NCBI RefSeq assembly: GCF_000146325.1
Contig: NZ_GL397067.1
Coordinates: 3,747 to 67,746 of the forward strand
Direction: 5' to 3'
Length of the DNA stretch: 64,000 nt
Source: Pediococcus acidilactici DSM 20284
GTDB taxonomy: Bacteria > Bacillota > Bacilli > Lactobacillales > Lactobacillaceae
The position numbers and the translations under genes are program-made. The notes under the pieces were generated by a model. It had not been told where the DNA came from, did no database searches, and worked only from the letters and a program-made list of their open reading frames with translations. Shown piece after piece: positions 7,478-17,066 of the stretch (positions are counted from its first letter, which is position 1; each line of letters begins with the position of its first letter).

Positions 7478-9895
7478 ATGGCTTACAATCATAAAGAAAT
7501 TGAACCTAAGTGGCAACGCTATTGGCAAAAACACGAGACTTTTAAAACGGTTGAAAGTGAACAAAAGCCGAAGTACTATGCTTTAGATATGTTCCCATAC
7601 CCATCTGGGCAAGGACTGCACGTGGGCCATCCTGAAGGCTATACTGCTACAGATATTATGTCCCGGATGAAGCGGATGCAAGGATACAAGGTATTACATC
7701 CAATGGGGTGGGATGCCTTTGGATTACCTGCCGAACAATACGCAATGAAGACGGGGAACAACCCGAAGGACTTTACTGCGCACAATATTAAGAACTTTAA
7801 ACGGCAAATCCAGTCCCTAGGTTTTTCATACGATTGGTCACGGGAAGTTAACACGACCGATCCCGAATATTACAAGTGGACCCAATGGATTTTTGAACAA
7901 CTCTACAAAAAAGGGTTGGCTTACGAAAAAGAAACGTTGGTTAACTGGGCGCCCGACTTAATGGGTGGTACGGTTGTGGCTAACGAAGAAGTGGTGAACG
8001 GAAAGACTGAACGCGGTGGGTTCCCAGTTTACCGGAAGCCAATGAAACAATGGATCTTAAAAATCACTGCTTACGCAGACCGGTTGATCGATGACTTAGA
8101 TTTAGTAGATTGGCCTGACAGCATTAAGGAAATGCAAAAGAATTGGATTGGTCGTTCGATTGGGGCCAGCGTCTTCTTTGATGTGGAAGACAGTGACCAA
8201 AAGATCGAAATCTTTACCACCCGTGCTGACACTTTGTATGGGGCAACGTACTTAGTTATTTCGCCAGAACACCCGCTAGTTGACCAATTGACCACCCTTG
8301 AAAGCAAGGCAGCGGTTGAAGAATACAAGCAAGCGGTCGCGACTAAGTCAGACTTGGAACGGACCGATTTGAATAAGGACAAGACCGGAGTCTTCACTGG
8401 TAGTTACGCAGTTAACCCCGTTAACGGCAAGAAAATTCCAATTTGGATTGCGGATTACGTATTGGCTTCGTACGGTACCGGAGCGGTGATGGCGGTTCCA
8501 GCTCATGATCCTCGTGATTACGAATTCGCTAGAAAGTTCAAGATTGACATTGTGCCAGTTATCGGCGGCGGTAACCTTGATGAAGAAGCTTATACCGGCG
8601 ATGGCCCACACATTAATTCTGGTTTCTTAGATGGTTTAAACAAGCAAGAAGCTATTGATAAAATGCTGGATTGGTTAGAAGAACACGGAGCTGGTCATAA
8701 AAAGGTTAACTACCGGTTGCGCGACTGGGTCTTCTCTCGCCAACGCTACTGGGGCGAACCAATTCCGGTAATTCATTGGGAAGACGGCGAAACTACGCTG
8801 GTTCCTGAAGATGAACTTCCGTTACGGTTACCTGCTACGGACAATATCAAACCTTCTGGTACGGGTGAAAGTCCACTCGCTAACTTAGAGGATTGGTTGA
8901 ACGTGGTTGACGAAAATGGACGGAAAGGCCGGCGGGAAACCAACACCATGCCACAATGGGCAGGCAGTTCCTGGTACTTCTTACGCTACGTGGATCCTAA
9001 GAACCAAAACAAGATTGCCGACGAAGATCTGCTCAAGGAATGGTTACCGGTAGACTTGTACGTTGGTGGTGCAGAACACGCGGTGCTTCACTTGCTATAC
9101 GCTCGGTTCTGGCACAAGGTTCTTTATGATCTTGGAGTAGTGCCAACTAAGGAACCGTTCCAAAAACTAGTCAACCAAGGGATGATCTTGGGAAGCAACC
9201 ATGAAAAAATGTCTAAGTCCAAAGGTAACGTGGTTAACCCGGACGACATCGTAGAACGGTTTGGCGCAGATACTCTCCGGCTCTACGAAATGTTCATGGG
9301 TCCGTTGACCGAATCCGTGGCTTGGAGTGAAGAAGGCTTGAATGGTAGTCGGAAGTGGATCGAGCGGGTTTGGCGGCTAATGATTGACGACAATAATCAT
9401 TTGCGAGACCGGATCACGATGATTAACGACCACAAGTTAGACTTGATTTACAACCAAACGGTTAAGAAGGTTACGGAAGACTACGAAAACATGCGCTTTA
9501 ACACTGCCATTTCGCAAATGATGGTCTTTGTTAACGAAGCGTACAAGGCGGACGCATTACCAATGGTATACATGGAAGGCCTTGTGAAGTTACTCTCGCC
9601 AATCGTTCCACACGTTGCCGAAGAAATTTGGCAAATCATGGGTCATGAAGAAACCATCACTTACGAAGCATGGCCAACTTATGATGAAAGTAAGTTAGTG
9701 CAGGACACCGTGCAAGTGATTCTACAAGTTAACGGAAAAGTACGGAGTAAGGTAGAGGTTGAAAAGGACCTTGACCAAGCTGAATTAGAAAAAATTGCTT
9801 TAGCGGATGAACGCATCCAACAATGGACTGCGGAAAAAGACATCAAAAAGGTGATCGTCATCCCGAATAAGATCGTTAACATCGTTGCAAAATAA
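7478..9895 (+). CDS. leuS: Leucyl-tRNA synthetase
   Basis: Class I synthetase of 805 residues that charges tRNA-Leu. The HIGH-type motif is HVGH in [15 protein letters not shown] near residue 45. The CP1 editing domain spans roughly residues 225-415 ([25 protein letters not shown]). The KMSKS loop is [10 protein letters not shown] near residue 580, and the anticodon-binding domain follows. The ATG at 7478 follows GGAGG at 7469-7473. Expression is controlled by the T-box leader, and a strong terminator follows. Confidence 0.99.
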   Translation: MAYNHKEIEPKWQRYWQKHETFKTVESEQKPKYYALDMFPYPSGQGLHVGHPEGYTATDIMSRMKRMQGYKVLHPMGWDAFGLPAEQYAMKTGNNPKDFTAHNIKNFKRQIQSLGFSYDWSREVNTTDPEYYKWTQWIFEQLYKKGLAYEKETLVNWAPDLMGGTVVANEEVVNGKTERGGFPVYRKPMKQWILKITAYADRLIDDLDLVDWPDSIKEMQKNWIGRSIGASVFFDVEDSDQKIEIFTTRADTLYGATYLVISPEHPLVDQLTTLESKAAVEEYKQAVATKSDLERTDLNKDKTGVFTGSYAVNPVNGKKIPIWIADYVLASYGTGAVMAVPAHDPRDYEFARKFKIDIVPVIGGGNLDEEAYTGDGPHINSGFLDGLNKQEAIDKMLDWLEEHGAGHKKVNYRLRDWVFSRQRYWGEPIPVIHWEDGETTLVPEDELPLRLPATDNIKPSGTGESPLANLEDWLNVVDENGRKGRRETNTMPQWAGSSWYFLRYVDPKNQNKIADEDLLKEWLPVDLYVGGAEHAVLHLLYARFWHKVLYDLGVVPTKEPFQKLVNQGMILGSNHEKMSKSKGNVVNPDDIVERFGADTLRLYEMFMGPLTESVAWSEEGLNGSRKWIERVWRLMIDDNNHLRDRITMINDHKLDLIYNQTVKKVTEDYENMRFNTAISQMMVFVNEAYKADALPMVYMEGLVKLLSPIVPHVAEEIWQIMGHEETITYEAWPTYDESKLVQDTVQVILQVNGKVRSKVEVEKDLDQAELEKIALADERIQQWTAEKDIKKVIVIPNKIVNIVAK

Positions 9896-9946
9896 AGTTT
9901 AGTGTGAAACGAAGCTATATTCGCGACGTAGTTAAAAACTAAATTA

Positions 9947-9982
9947 GGGGTTAGAATTCAGGGTGGATTCTAACCCCTTTTT
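9947..9982 (+). terminator. Terminator after leuS
   Basis: GGGGTTAGAAT/ATTCTAACCCC hairpin followed by TTTTT. Confidence 0.93.
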
Positions 9983-10150
9983 AGTTGAAAAGTCTTTTTA
10001 AAAAGTCTGGCGATTAAAGAAAAACTAGTTTTCAAATCTATGATCGATTTGGATTCCTATTCAAAAGGTAATTGTCTTTGAAATTTAATTGTCGGGGGTC
10101 GCTAAGTGTATTAAAATAATGTAGATTGACTAGTGAAAGTAGGTTTTAAA

Positions 10151-11833
10151 ATGGATAAACCATCTGAATTTGATACCGCGGAATCACAATACTTAGGCTC
10201 GCAACCGTTAAGGGAGAATAGTGGTAATTCTTCTTCCAAAGCTAAGATGCTGGAAGGGTCGGCTTGGATGACAGCGGGCAGTATTTTTTCGCGAATTTTA
10301 GGTGCGATTTATATTATCCCGTGGGTAATTTGGTTTGGAGTTTATAGTGATCAAGCAAACGCCCTGTATACCAAGGGCTATAATATCTATAGCTTCTTTT
10401 TGATCGCGGCAATTGCCGGAATCCCATCCGCAATTTCCAAACAGGTCGCCCACTATAACGCCATTAACGAGTTTGCGTTAGGTCAGCGTTTGTATAAGCG
10501 GGGGTTACTACTATCGGTAGGAACGGGGGTTGTTTGTGCGGCAATTTTGTTCTTTGGAGCACCCTTTTTAAACGACGGGGATCCAAACGTAACTACCGTG
10601 CTCCACGCCTTAGCTTGGGCCGTTTTGGTAATTCCCACGATGAGTTTGACCCGGGGATTTTTCCAAGGATATCAAGAAATGGGGCCGTCGGCGGTTTCTC
10701 AATTTATTGAGCAACTAGCGCGGGTGGCCTATATGTTGGTAACTGCGTACTTAATTATGTACAAAAACCATGGTGACTGGGTTTACGGAGTGGCCCAATC
10801 CACGTTTGCCGCCTTTATTGGTGCCTTAGGCGGTTTGCTGGTGTTGATTGGGTACTTTGTTAAGTATCGCAGGCGGCTAAGGTATTTATCCCAACATAGT
10901 GTGAACGGCCTGGCGATATCGACAACTAGTTTATACAAAGAAATTATCGCGCAAGCAGTTCCGTTTATTATTATTGGTTCAGCAATCACAATTTTTCAGT
11001 TGATTGACCAATACACTTTCTTTCGGATTATGCGGTCGGTCAGTGATTATTCGGCCACCGTTTTAAATAACATGTTTGCGATTTTCGCCTTTAACGCTAA
11101 CAAATTAGTAATGATTGTAATTTCGTTGGCATCTGCACTAGCGGTTACGTCAGTGCCGATTTTATCGGAAGCCAAGACCCGGGGGGACCGGGCGGAAATT
11201 AGCCGACAAGTAGCGGACTCAATTTTACTATTTGCCTTTTTGATGATTCCGTCCGCCTTAGGGATGGCAGCAGTTGCCCAACCGGCCTACACTTTGTTTT
11301 ACCATCTCAGCGACGTGGGTACCGCAATTTTGCAGTTCAACTCCTACGTGGCAATCGTCTTGGGATTGTTTACGGTAATTTCTGCCGTGATGCAAGGGAT
11401 TGGCGAAAACGTCCTAGCTGTGAAGTATTTTGTGGTGGGGATGATCGTTAAATTTATTTTCCAATTTCCGATGGTAGCCATTTTCTCGGCAGTGGGTTCG
11501 CTAATTTCGACCGCAATTGGATTTGCCGTAGTTAACTGGTTAATCTTACGCCATATTAACCGTGAATACGGGTTAGATTATGATAAGATCAATGGCTTTA
11601 TCGGGAAAATTATTACTTATTCTTTTGGGACCTTTTTCATTGCGTTTGTAGTGACCAACGGGTTGTATCTAGTGATGAATCCGGCTAATAAGGTTCAAGC
11701 ACTGATCGTGATTTTAGTGGCGGCTACGTTAGGCGGGCTCTTTTACGTAGTCTGTGTCCTTAAAAGTCGCTTAGCTGATGAAATTATCGGCGGACGTGCT
11801 ACGGGCTTACGAAGAATGCTTAAAATTAAGTAG
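10151..11833 (+). CDS. Lipid II flippase-like MOP exporter (YtgP/MurJ type)
   Basis: A 560-residue polytopic protein of the MOP (MATE-like) superfamily. A hydrophilic, Ser-rich 35-residue N-terminal extension precedes GSAWMTAGSIFSRILGAIYI, the conserved first segment of YtgP/SpoVB-type transporters. About 14 membrane segments follow. In Bacillus the YtgP protein acts as MurJ, moving lipid II across the membrane; the close downstream RsuA-family gene is the usual neighbour in this group. The ATG at 10151 has AGG 8 nt upstream; a GTG at 10133 is an alternative. Role as flippase is inferred from the family, with SpoVB-like polysaccharide export as the alternative. Confidence 0.85.
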   Translation: MDKPSEFDTAESQYLGSQPLRENSGNSSSKAKMLEGSAWMTAGSIFSRILGAIYIIPWVIWFGVYSDQANALYTKGYNIYSFFLIAAIAGIPSAISKQVAHYNAINEFALGQRLYKRGLLLSVGTGVVCAAILFFGAPFLNDGDPNVTTVLHALAWAVLVIPTMSLTRGFFQGYQEMGPSAVSQFIEQLARVAYMLVTAYLIMYKNHGDWVYGVAQSTFAAFIGALGGLLVLIGYFVKYRRRLRYLSQHSVNGLAISTTSLYKEIIAQAVPFIIIGSAITIFQLIDQYTFFRIMRSVSDYSATVLNNMFAIFAFNANKLVMIVISLASALAVTSVPILSEAKTRGDRAEISRQVADSILLFAFLMIPSALGMAAVAQPAYTLFYHLSDVGTAILQFNSYVAIVLGLFTVISAVMQGIGENVLAVKYFVVGMIVKFIFQFPMVAIFSAVGSLISTAIGFAVVNWLILRHINREYGLDYDKINGFIGKIITYSFGTFFIAFVVTNGLYLVMNPANKVQALIVILVAATLGGLFYVVCVLKSRLADEIIGGRATGLRRMLKIK

Positions 11834-11843
11834 GGGGGATCCT

Positions 11844-12563
11844 GTGCGAGTTGATAAGTTTTTGCACGATATGAATGTAGGTACTCGAAGTCAGATTCGG
11901 AAATTAATTAAGGAAAAGGCCGTTTTTGTTAATGACGTGGTGGCTAAATCTGGACGGGTGAAGGTTGACCCCGTGGTTGACCAAGTTCGTTTGGGAGAAC
12001 AGGTGATTACTTATCAGCAGTACTTCTACTTTATGATGAATAAACCCCTTGGCGTGGTAACCGCTACGGAAGACCGCAAGCAAAAGACGGTGATGGATTT
12101 ATTTAATAAAGTTGATTTTCGGAAGGATCTCTTCCCAGTAGGCCGCCTTGATAAGGATACCGAAGGGTTATTATTGATTACCAACAACGGCCCCTTAGCC
12201 CACCAACTGTTAGCGCCCGAACGGCACGTTCAAAAGACGTACGAAGCCGTGGTGACCGGCCAAATTACCGATCCGGCAGTTAAGCAGTTTGCCGACGGAA
12301 TTGTTTTGAAAGACGGTACCCAATTAAAGCCGGCCGACTTGACCATCCTGAATTATTCCGCGCTGGATGAACAAACCCTCGTTCACGTGACCTTGAAGGA
12401 AGGTAAGTATCATCAGGTGCGGCGGATGTTTGGCAGTCTTGGCGAACGGGTTGTCAGCCTAAAACGAATTAGTTTTGGACCGCTACAGTTAGAAGAAGGC
12501 TTGCTACCGGGAACCTATCGGGAACTAAGCGATGAAGAAATTGAAAAATTAAAAACAGAATAA
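11844..12563 (+). CDS. rsuA: RsuA-family 16S rRNA pseudouridine synthase
   Basis: A 239-residue pseudouridine synthase. The N-terminal S4 RNA-binding domain occupies about residues 1-60 (RVDKFLHDMNVGTRSQIRKL). The catalytic domain carries GRLDKDTEGLLLITN near residue 100, with the active-site Asp, and KEGKYHQVRRM near residue 190. Start is GTG at 11844, 6 nt after a GGGGGG ribosome site; upstream in-frame codons lie inside the flippase gene. It starts 10 nt after the flippase stop and is surely co-transcribed. The exact rRNA position modified is inferred from the family. Confidence 0.93.
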   Translation: MRVDKFLHDMNVGTRSQIRKLIKEKAVFVNDVVAKSGRVKVDPVVDQVRLGEQVITYQQYFYFMMNKPLGVVTATEDRKQKTVMDLFNKVDFRKDLFPVGRLDKDTEGLLLITNNGPLAHQLLAPERHVQKTYEAVVTGQITDPAVKQFADGIVLKDGTQLKPADLTILNYSALDEQTLVHVTLKEGKYHQVRRMFGSLGERVVSLKRISFGPLQLEEGLLPGTYRELSDEEIEKLKTE

Positions 12564-12565
12564 TA

Positions 12566-12657
12566 AAATACCAGTGGTTAGGTACGAAACGCAAAACCAA
12601 CTAATTGAGAAAATTGTTGGAAAGGGCGCTTAGAGATTCCTGATCACTGGTATTTTT
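12566..12657. terminator. Convergent terminator between rsuA and nnrD
   Basis: ATACCAGTGGTTAGG pairs with CCTGATCACTGGTAT across a roughly 60-nt loop, then TTTTTATTT. Usable in both directions between converging genes. Confidence 0.75.
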
Positions 12658-12669
12658 ATTTAGCAAAAC

Positions 12670-13500
12670 TTATGGTTGGCTTAGCTGTTTTAAAACGGCA
12701 GGTAGCCGGCAAATTAACCGATGGGGTAGCACGACTGCTTCATGTTCGTAAATGAGGTCCGCCGTATAACTATGCAAGAAAGTTCCCAAGCGAACCCCTT
12801 CATTTACCGAGTTAGCTTGAGCAATTAAGGCAAGTAAAATACCGGTTAAGGAATCGCCCGAGCCCCCAGTTGCCATCCCGGGGTTACCAGCCATTATTTG
12901 GGCAACCGGCGCGGCGGGTGCGTAAATTTCGGTATGGTAATGCTTTAAAACGACGGTGGCGTTTAATTGATCTACTACGGCTTGATTTCGCTCCACCGAC
13001 TGGTCCGCGATTTTAATTCCCGATAGGCGTTGCCATTCCATTTGGTGAGGCGTGTAAATTGTCGGGTGGTGGGAAACTCGCAAATCGTGTTGGGCTACTA
13101 AATCGATTGCTGATCCGTCAATTATTAACGGTACTCCTTCGGCAATATGGGCCATGGTAAAATTAAGGACGGCCAGACTAGTAGAATCAGTGCCCAAACC
13201 AGGACCAATCACGACACCAGTTGCGTTTGCTAAGGATTGGCTAAGTTGATCAAAGTCGGTAAAATCGATCAACATGATTTCTGCTAAAGTTGCGCGGACC
13301 GCGGTAAAATTATTTTTAGCGGTTGCTAAGGTTACTAAACCGCCCCCAGCGTAAATGGCAGCGGAGGCGGCTAAAATTCCCGCCCCGCCGTATTGTGCGT
13401 TTCCAGCAATTAATAATAAATGACCATAAGTGCCCTTATGGCTCTGTTTTTGGCGCACAGGCCAGTGGCTTTTTAAAGTTTGTCGATTGATTTTAAGCAT
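12670..13500 (-). CDS. nnrD: ADP-dependent NAD(P)H-hydrate dehydratase
   Basis: Repairs hydrated NADH/NADPH in the cytoplasm using ADP. 276 residues, ribokinase-like fold. Diagnostic segments are KGTYGHLLLIAGNAQYGGAG near residue 20 and GNPGMATGGSGDSLTGI near residue 208, whose Asp is the catalytic base in this family. It is the stand-alone dehydratase form, without a fused NnrE epimerase domain. The start at 13500 follows GAGGTG with 6-nt spacing. Monocistronic, converging on rsuA. Confidence 0.93.
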   Translation of the reverse strand: MLKINRQTLKSHWPVRQKQSHKGTYGHLLLIAGNAQYGGAGILAASAAIYAGGGLVTLATAKNNFTAVRATLAEIMLIDFTDFDQLSQSLANATGVVIGPGLGTDSTSLAVLNFTMAHIAEGVPLIIDGSAIDLVAQHDLRVSHHPTIYTPHQMEWQRLSGIKIADQSVERNQAVVDQLNATVVLKHYHTEIYAPAAPVAQIMAGNPGMATGGSGDSLTGILLALIAQANSVNEGVRLGTFLHSYTADLIYEHEAVVLPHRLICRLPAVLKQLSQP

Positions 13501-13591
13501 TTTGATCACCTCGTGGTTTTAGTATAACGCAAAGTCTTTAATAAATAATTCGGGAAAACTCAAATAAAAAACTATGCTGAAAGCGCTAAAT

Positions 13592-13600
13592 TGGTATAAT
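13592..13600 (+). promoter_or_regulatory. Extended -10 promoter of the stress-protein gene
   Basis: TGGTATAAT, a TGn-extended -10 box, lies about 25 nt before the coding start. No good -35 box is seen. Confidence 0.65.
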
Positions 13601-13625
13601 AGACTTTGAAAGGTTGGTGTGTATT

Positions 13626-14087
13626 ATGGATTATAAGAAAATTTTATTCGGCTACGATGGCTCTCCAGAATCAATGGCTGCATTTAATCGAGCGGTGGAG
13701 ATTGCTAAGTCAAACCATGCAAAACTGATTATTGCAAGTGTGATGAAAAAGCAACCTGCTAACACCGCAAGTGTTTCATTAGGCTTTGGCGTTATTGAAA
13801 CAGGAATTGATTTACAAGATACGTTAGATCAATGGAAAACCACCCTCGAAAAATTAAAGCAAGATGCCCAACAACAGGGGTTGCCTGCAGAAGACATTGA
13901 AGTGGTCTTTAAACAGGGGAGTCCTAAATCAATGTTAAGTTACACGCTACCTAAAGAATATGACGTTGATTTGATCGTGTTAGGTGCTACGGGGATGGGC
14001 ACGGTTGCTCAAGTAATCTTGGGTTCTACTGCTAGCTACGTAGTGGAAAATGCTGCACCAGACGTGGTCATTGTAAAAAATAATTAA
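13626..14087 (+). CDS. Universal stress protein, UspA family
   Basis: A 153-residue single-domain UspA protein. The N-terminus YKKILFGYDGSPESMAAF is the first strand and loop. GATGMGTVAQVILGST near residue 120 fits the ATP-binding G-2X-G-9X-G-S/T pattern, so an ATP-binding type is likely. The ATG at 13626 has AAAGG about 12 nt upstream, a loose spacing. It has its own promoter and a terminator, so it is monocistronic. Family members support stress survival; the specific role is unknown. Confidence 0.92.
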   Translation: MDYKKILFGYDGSPESMAAFNRAVEIAKSNHAKLIIASVMKKQPANTASVSLGFGVIETGIDLQDTLDQWKTTLEKLKQDAQQQGLPAEDIEVVFKQGSPKSMLSYTLPKEYDVDLIVLGATGMGTVAQVILGSTASYVVENAAPDVVIVKNN

Positions 14088-14097
14088 GTAAATTATT

Positions 14098-14138
14098 AAA
14101 GCAGGGGATGGAAAAGCGATTTTCCGCCGCTGCTTTTT
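14098..14138 (+). terminator. Terminator after the stress-protein gene
   Basis: AAAGCAG...GGAAAA/TTTTCC...CTGCTTTTT nested hairpin ending in a T run. The next 275 nt hold no gene and look AT-rich and non-coding. Confidence 0.88.
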
Positions 14139-14416
14139 AGTATGTCAAAAATAAGAACCTTTTCGGTAAAATGCTAGCCTGTAGCATCTTATTAGTTAGG
14201 AAGTAGCTTTTTTACCCTGCTTGAAGTGGTTTTTTTGGTAAGAAATTAAATCTTGATTAATTGCTAAGTAGACTAAAGCAGCCAGGGAAAGTGCAATTAA
14301 TTAACCCAAATCAATATGATGTTTAACTTTATTTATTTAAAACTAAATTTTATTAAACTAAATTTGAACTTTTTTTAAAATAGAGATTAAAATGGTCGTG
14401 AAAGGGGGCGTGCTTT

Positions 14417-14701
14417 ATGGAAAAATGGATTAGCAATTTAAGTGACGAAGAATTGGCTTTTATCAAAGTTTTTATTTTAAGTTCCGGTTCATTAAAGAAA
14501 ATGGCGCGTTATTACGACGTTTCGTATCCAACGATTCGAACCAAAACGGATCAGTTAATAAAAAAGATAAAAAGACTTGATGATAATGAGAATAAAAAAG
14601 GCTTCAAAGAACAAATAATGAATTTAGTTATTGAAGATGAAATATCATTACAGGCTGCAGAAAAAATATTAGCGTTAAGAGAAGAGGAATTAAAAAAATG
14701 A
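14417..14701 (+). CDS. DUF2089-family protein
   Basis: A 94-residue protein resembling DUF2089. It starts with WISNLSDEELAFIKVFILSS and has a helix-turn-helix-like region (SLKKMARYYDVSYPTIRTK) near residues 25-50, then a basic helix and a charged C-terminal tail. This suggests a small DNA-binding regulator, but the function of the family is not established. AAAGGGGG lies 9-10 nt before the ATG. The stop overlaps the start of the next gene (ATGA), so the two form a translationally coupled pair. The surrounding DNA is noticeably more AT-rich than the neighbours. Confidence 0.75.
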   Translation: MEKWISNLSDEELAFIKVFILSSGSLKKMARYYDVSYPTIRTKTDQLIKKIKRLDDNENKKGFKEQIMNLVIEDEISLQAAEKILALREEELKK

Positions 14702-14991
14702 ATTCAGATTCATTAGATGTTATTATCCCGTTGCTTATAGTAGCTGCACAGTATATTTTAAGCAGAAATATTAAAAGAAAGTATTTAGGGGCTATCTTAC
14801 CAATAGCTTTTGCATTATTTATGTTTTATCAATATCTAACTTCAGCTGGTACCAAAGATATTTGGGGATTTCTAATCATAATAATTGTTGGCGAAAGTCT
14901 ACTGCTGGAAATATGGGACGAACAATTCAAAGAAACAAGGGCTAAGACAAAACAAGAGCTAGACAAAATCAAAGCTAAAAATAGCAAATAA
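14698..14991 (+). CDS. Small membrane protein paired with DUF2089
   Basis: A 97-residue protein of unknown function with three hydrophobic segments (about residues 6-18, 28-46 and 55-70), then a strongly charged helical tail rich in Lys and Glu. It starts on an ATGA overlap with the DUF2089 gene, so expression of the two is coupled. A plausible idea is a membrane partner that holds or signals to the DNA-binding protein, but nothing in the sequence proves that. Confidence 0.7.
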   Translation: MNSDSLDVIIPLLIVAAQYILSRNIKRKYLGAILPIAFALFMFYQYLTSAGTKDIWGFLIIIIVGESLLLEIWDEQFKETRAKTKQELDKIKAKNSK

Positions 14992-14993
14992 AA

Positions 14994-15024
14994 AATCAAG
15001 CGCTATGGACGATAGCACTTGATT
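14994..15024 (+). terminator. Possible terminator after the DUF2089 pair
   Basis: AATCAAG/CTTGATT with an inner GCTAT/ATAGC stem. The T tract after it is poor, so termination is uncertain. Confidence 0.5.
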
Positions 15025-15074
15025 CATAAGCATTAGTTTGAACATTGATTCTGCATTTAATTTTAAAAATCAAC

Positions 15075-16784
15075 TTAACGACGGGGGCGATAAATCCGGT
15101 AGCCAACCATAATTCCACTCCCTAATAGAATCAGCCCCACGTAGATTGGCCAACCTACTGAGGTCTCATCGGTTTGAGGTAGCTGCTTCAGTGAGTTAGC
15201 ATTGGAAGATTTAGTAGTGGTGGTTTGCTGTGATGACGCATCACTAGTTGGGTAGTTAGCGTTTAAGAATTTAAATTGATGTTCCTTTTCAAAAATCTTC
15301 CCAATTGCAAGCAACGTGGCATCACTGCCTTGGCTGCCTTGTAACTGCACACCTAATGGTAAACCGGACGGGCTCACGTAGGTTGGCAAACTGAGTGCGG
15401 GTTCCCCAGCAAGGTTAGCTAATTGAGTAAACGGCGTCTTAGTTAAGCCATGGAGCCAGGAATCGTAAATCAATTGCATTTGTTGCTGGAAAGGCAGATC
15501 CTTAATATTCATCATTTGATCAACGTACTTAGGAAGGTAAGCTGGATCGCTATTCAGTGGCGCAGTGGTGGCCGTTGTCGGAGTTAAGTAAATTGGATAC
15601 TGTTTGTGGAACGCGGTCATTTGGCGATGAACGAGAGCTAATTCTTTCATGAAAGTATTGGTGGTGGACTTAGGAGCTTTCTGGCTTGCTTCGTAAAGGG
15701 CGTAAGTCATGGGACTGACGAGCTTATCCTTAACGTCTTGGCTAGTCAGTGGTCGGCCTAATTTTTCACTGGCGTTGGCTCCGTCTTCAAGTGCGCCTAA
15801 ATAGTAGGTCTGCATCATTTTTATTCCGTCAACCGGACTATCTTTTTGGACGACTTTAAATCCTTGTTGCCGTAAAAAGTTGACCGACTGTTGTACCGCA
15901 TTGATAGCGTATTGACTAACCGGAGTTCCTACCGGAGATTTTAGTGAGTAGGCAATTGTTAAATCTTTCAAATTCTTAGGAACTTTTTGTAACATTTGGG
16001 CTTGTTTGGGGTTCGTGAGTCCCTTTAAAAGGGTTTGGGTATCAGTGATATCCCGAGTGTCCGCGAAGTTAACGACTGAAGGAGTGGTTGAGTCACCAAC
16101 GATCAATCCTTGAGTGGGTTTCAAACCAATTACACCCGACCAGGAAGCTGGAATTCGTAGAGAGCCACCGGCATCGTTTCCAGTCGCAATCGGAACTTCG
16201 TTAGCGGCTACGCTTGCCGTTGCACCACCGGAAGAACCACCGGTATTAAATAGTAAATTCCACGGGTTGTGGGCGACCCCGTTTAAATTAGAATTGGTGA
16301 TGTTAATTAAGCCCATTTCTGGATAGTTGGTTTCTCCAAGGATTACGAAACCCATTTTTTGTAATTTTTTGACGAATACTTTGGTAGTGGGATAAGTTTC
16401 CTTTTTTAAGAAAGGCAGTCCATCGGTGTTGGGGTAGCCTTGATATGCTTGTCCCAGCCCCTTGATTAAAAGCGGGACGCCGTAAAAAGGCTGTTGCCGA
16501 TCAGTTTTTTGTAGGGACTGCAGTTGTTTTAGTGCGTCGGAAGGATTTTGGTAAATGACGTTATTGAGACTGGGATTTTGCTGGTTAATTTTTTGATATG
16601 TATACTGCATTAACGTTTGCTCATCGTATTGGTGATTTTTGAGTTGTTTGGTAATGGTGGTGGCAGATTGACCGTCTAGATCGGCGGGGTTGGATTGGGC
16701 CTTGGCCGAAGTGGCGGTGAGGGAAAACAGAAACATAACGACTATGCTAACGGTAGTGTACCAGCGGGTGCGTGGTTTGGACAT
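15075..16784 (-). CDS. Secreted, cell-wall-anchored amidase (amidase-signature family)
   Basis: A 569-residue amidase with export and sorting signals. Residues 1-29 are a signal peptide with probable cleavage after TSAKA. The amidase-signature core carries LLIKGL (Lys108), GGSSGG (residues 182-187) and NDAGGSLRIP (Ser208), the Lys-cis-Ser-Ser triad. A Ser/Thr/Gln linker leads to LPQTDE at residues 535-540, then a membrane segment and a basic tail (YRPRR), a sortase substrate with the LPQTxE form known from the L. plantarum group. The start has AAAGGAGGAG upstream. Family members hydrolyse amides; the extracellular substrate is unknown. Confidence 0.9.
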   Translation of the reverse strand: MSKPRTRWYTTVSIVVMFLFSLTATSAKAQSNPADLDGQSATTITKQLKNHQYDEQTLMQYTYQKINQQNPSLNNVIYQNPSDALKQLQSLQKTDRQQPFYGVPLLIKGLGQAYQGYPNTDGLPFLKKETYPTTKVFVKKLQKMGFVILGETNYPEMGLINITNSNLNGVAHNPWNLLFNTGGSSGGATASVAANEVPIATGNDAGGSLRIPASWSGVIGLKPTQGLIVGDSTTPSVVNFADTRDITDTQTLLKGLTNPKQAQMLQKVPKNLKDLTIAYSLKSPVGTPVSQYAINAVQQSVNFLRQQGFKVVQKDSPVDGIKMMQTYYLGALEDGANASEKLGRPLTSQDVKDKLVSPMTYALYEASQKAPKSTTNTFMKELALVHRQMTAFHKQYPIYLTPTTATTAPLNSDPAYLPKYVDQMMNIKDLPFQQQMQLIYDSWLHGLTKTPFTQLANLAGEPALSLPTYVSPSGLPLGVQLQGSQGSDATLLAIGKIFEKEHQFKFLNANYPTSDASSQQTTTTKSSNANSLKQLPQTDETSVGWPIYVGLILLGSGIMVGYRIYRPRR

Positions 16785-17015
16785 GGTGACTCCTCCTTTG
16801 ATTTTAGTACAACTAAATTATAATCATATTTGGTAGCGTTTACAATTGAGTGAGGACAAAGATTTAAGGTATTAATTTAAAAATTAAGGCGATGTATAAA
16901 AAACTTATATTACCTAAATATTAGTAACAAATTTACTGGAGTTGGTTATCTACAAAAATCAAATAGGGCAACGCTTAATTAGGGATTAGTATTTGTTAAA
17001 GACTGCTTTGAATAC

Positions 17016-17062
17016 AAAAAAGACTTCATGTGCAAAATTGTGTTTACACACGAAGTTTTTTT
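17016..17062 (-). terminator. Terminator of the treR-treC transcript
   Basis: On the minus strand, ACTTCGTGTG pairs with CACATGAAGT and is followed by CTTTTTTG. It sits 4 nt beyond the treC stop. The gap 16785-17015 shows no gene. Confidence 0.85.
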
Positions 17063-17066
17063 ATCT

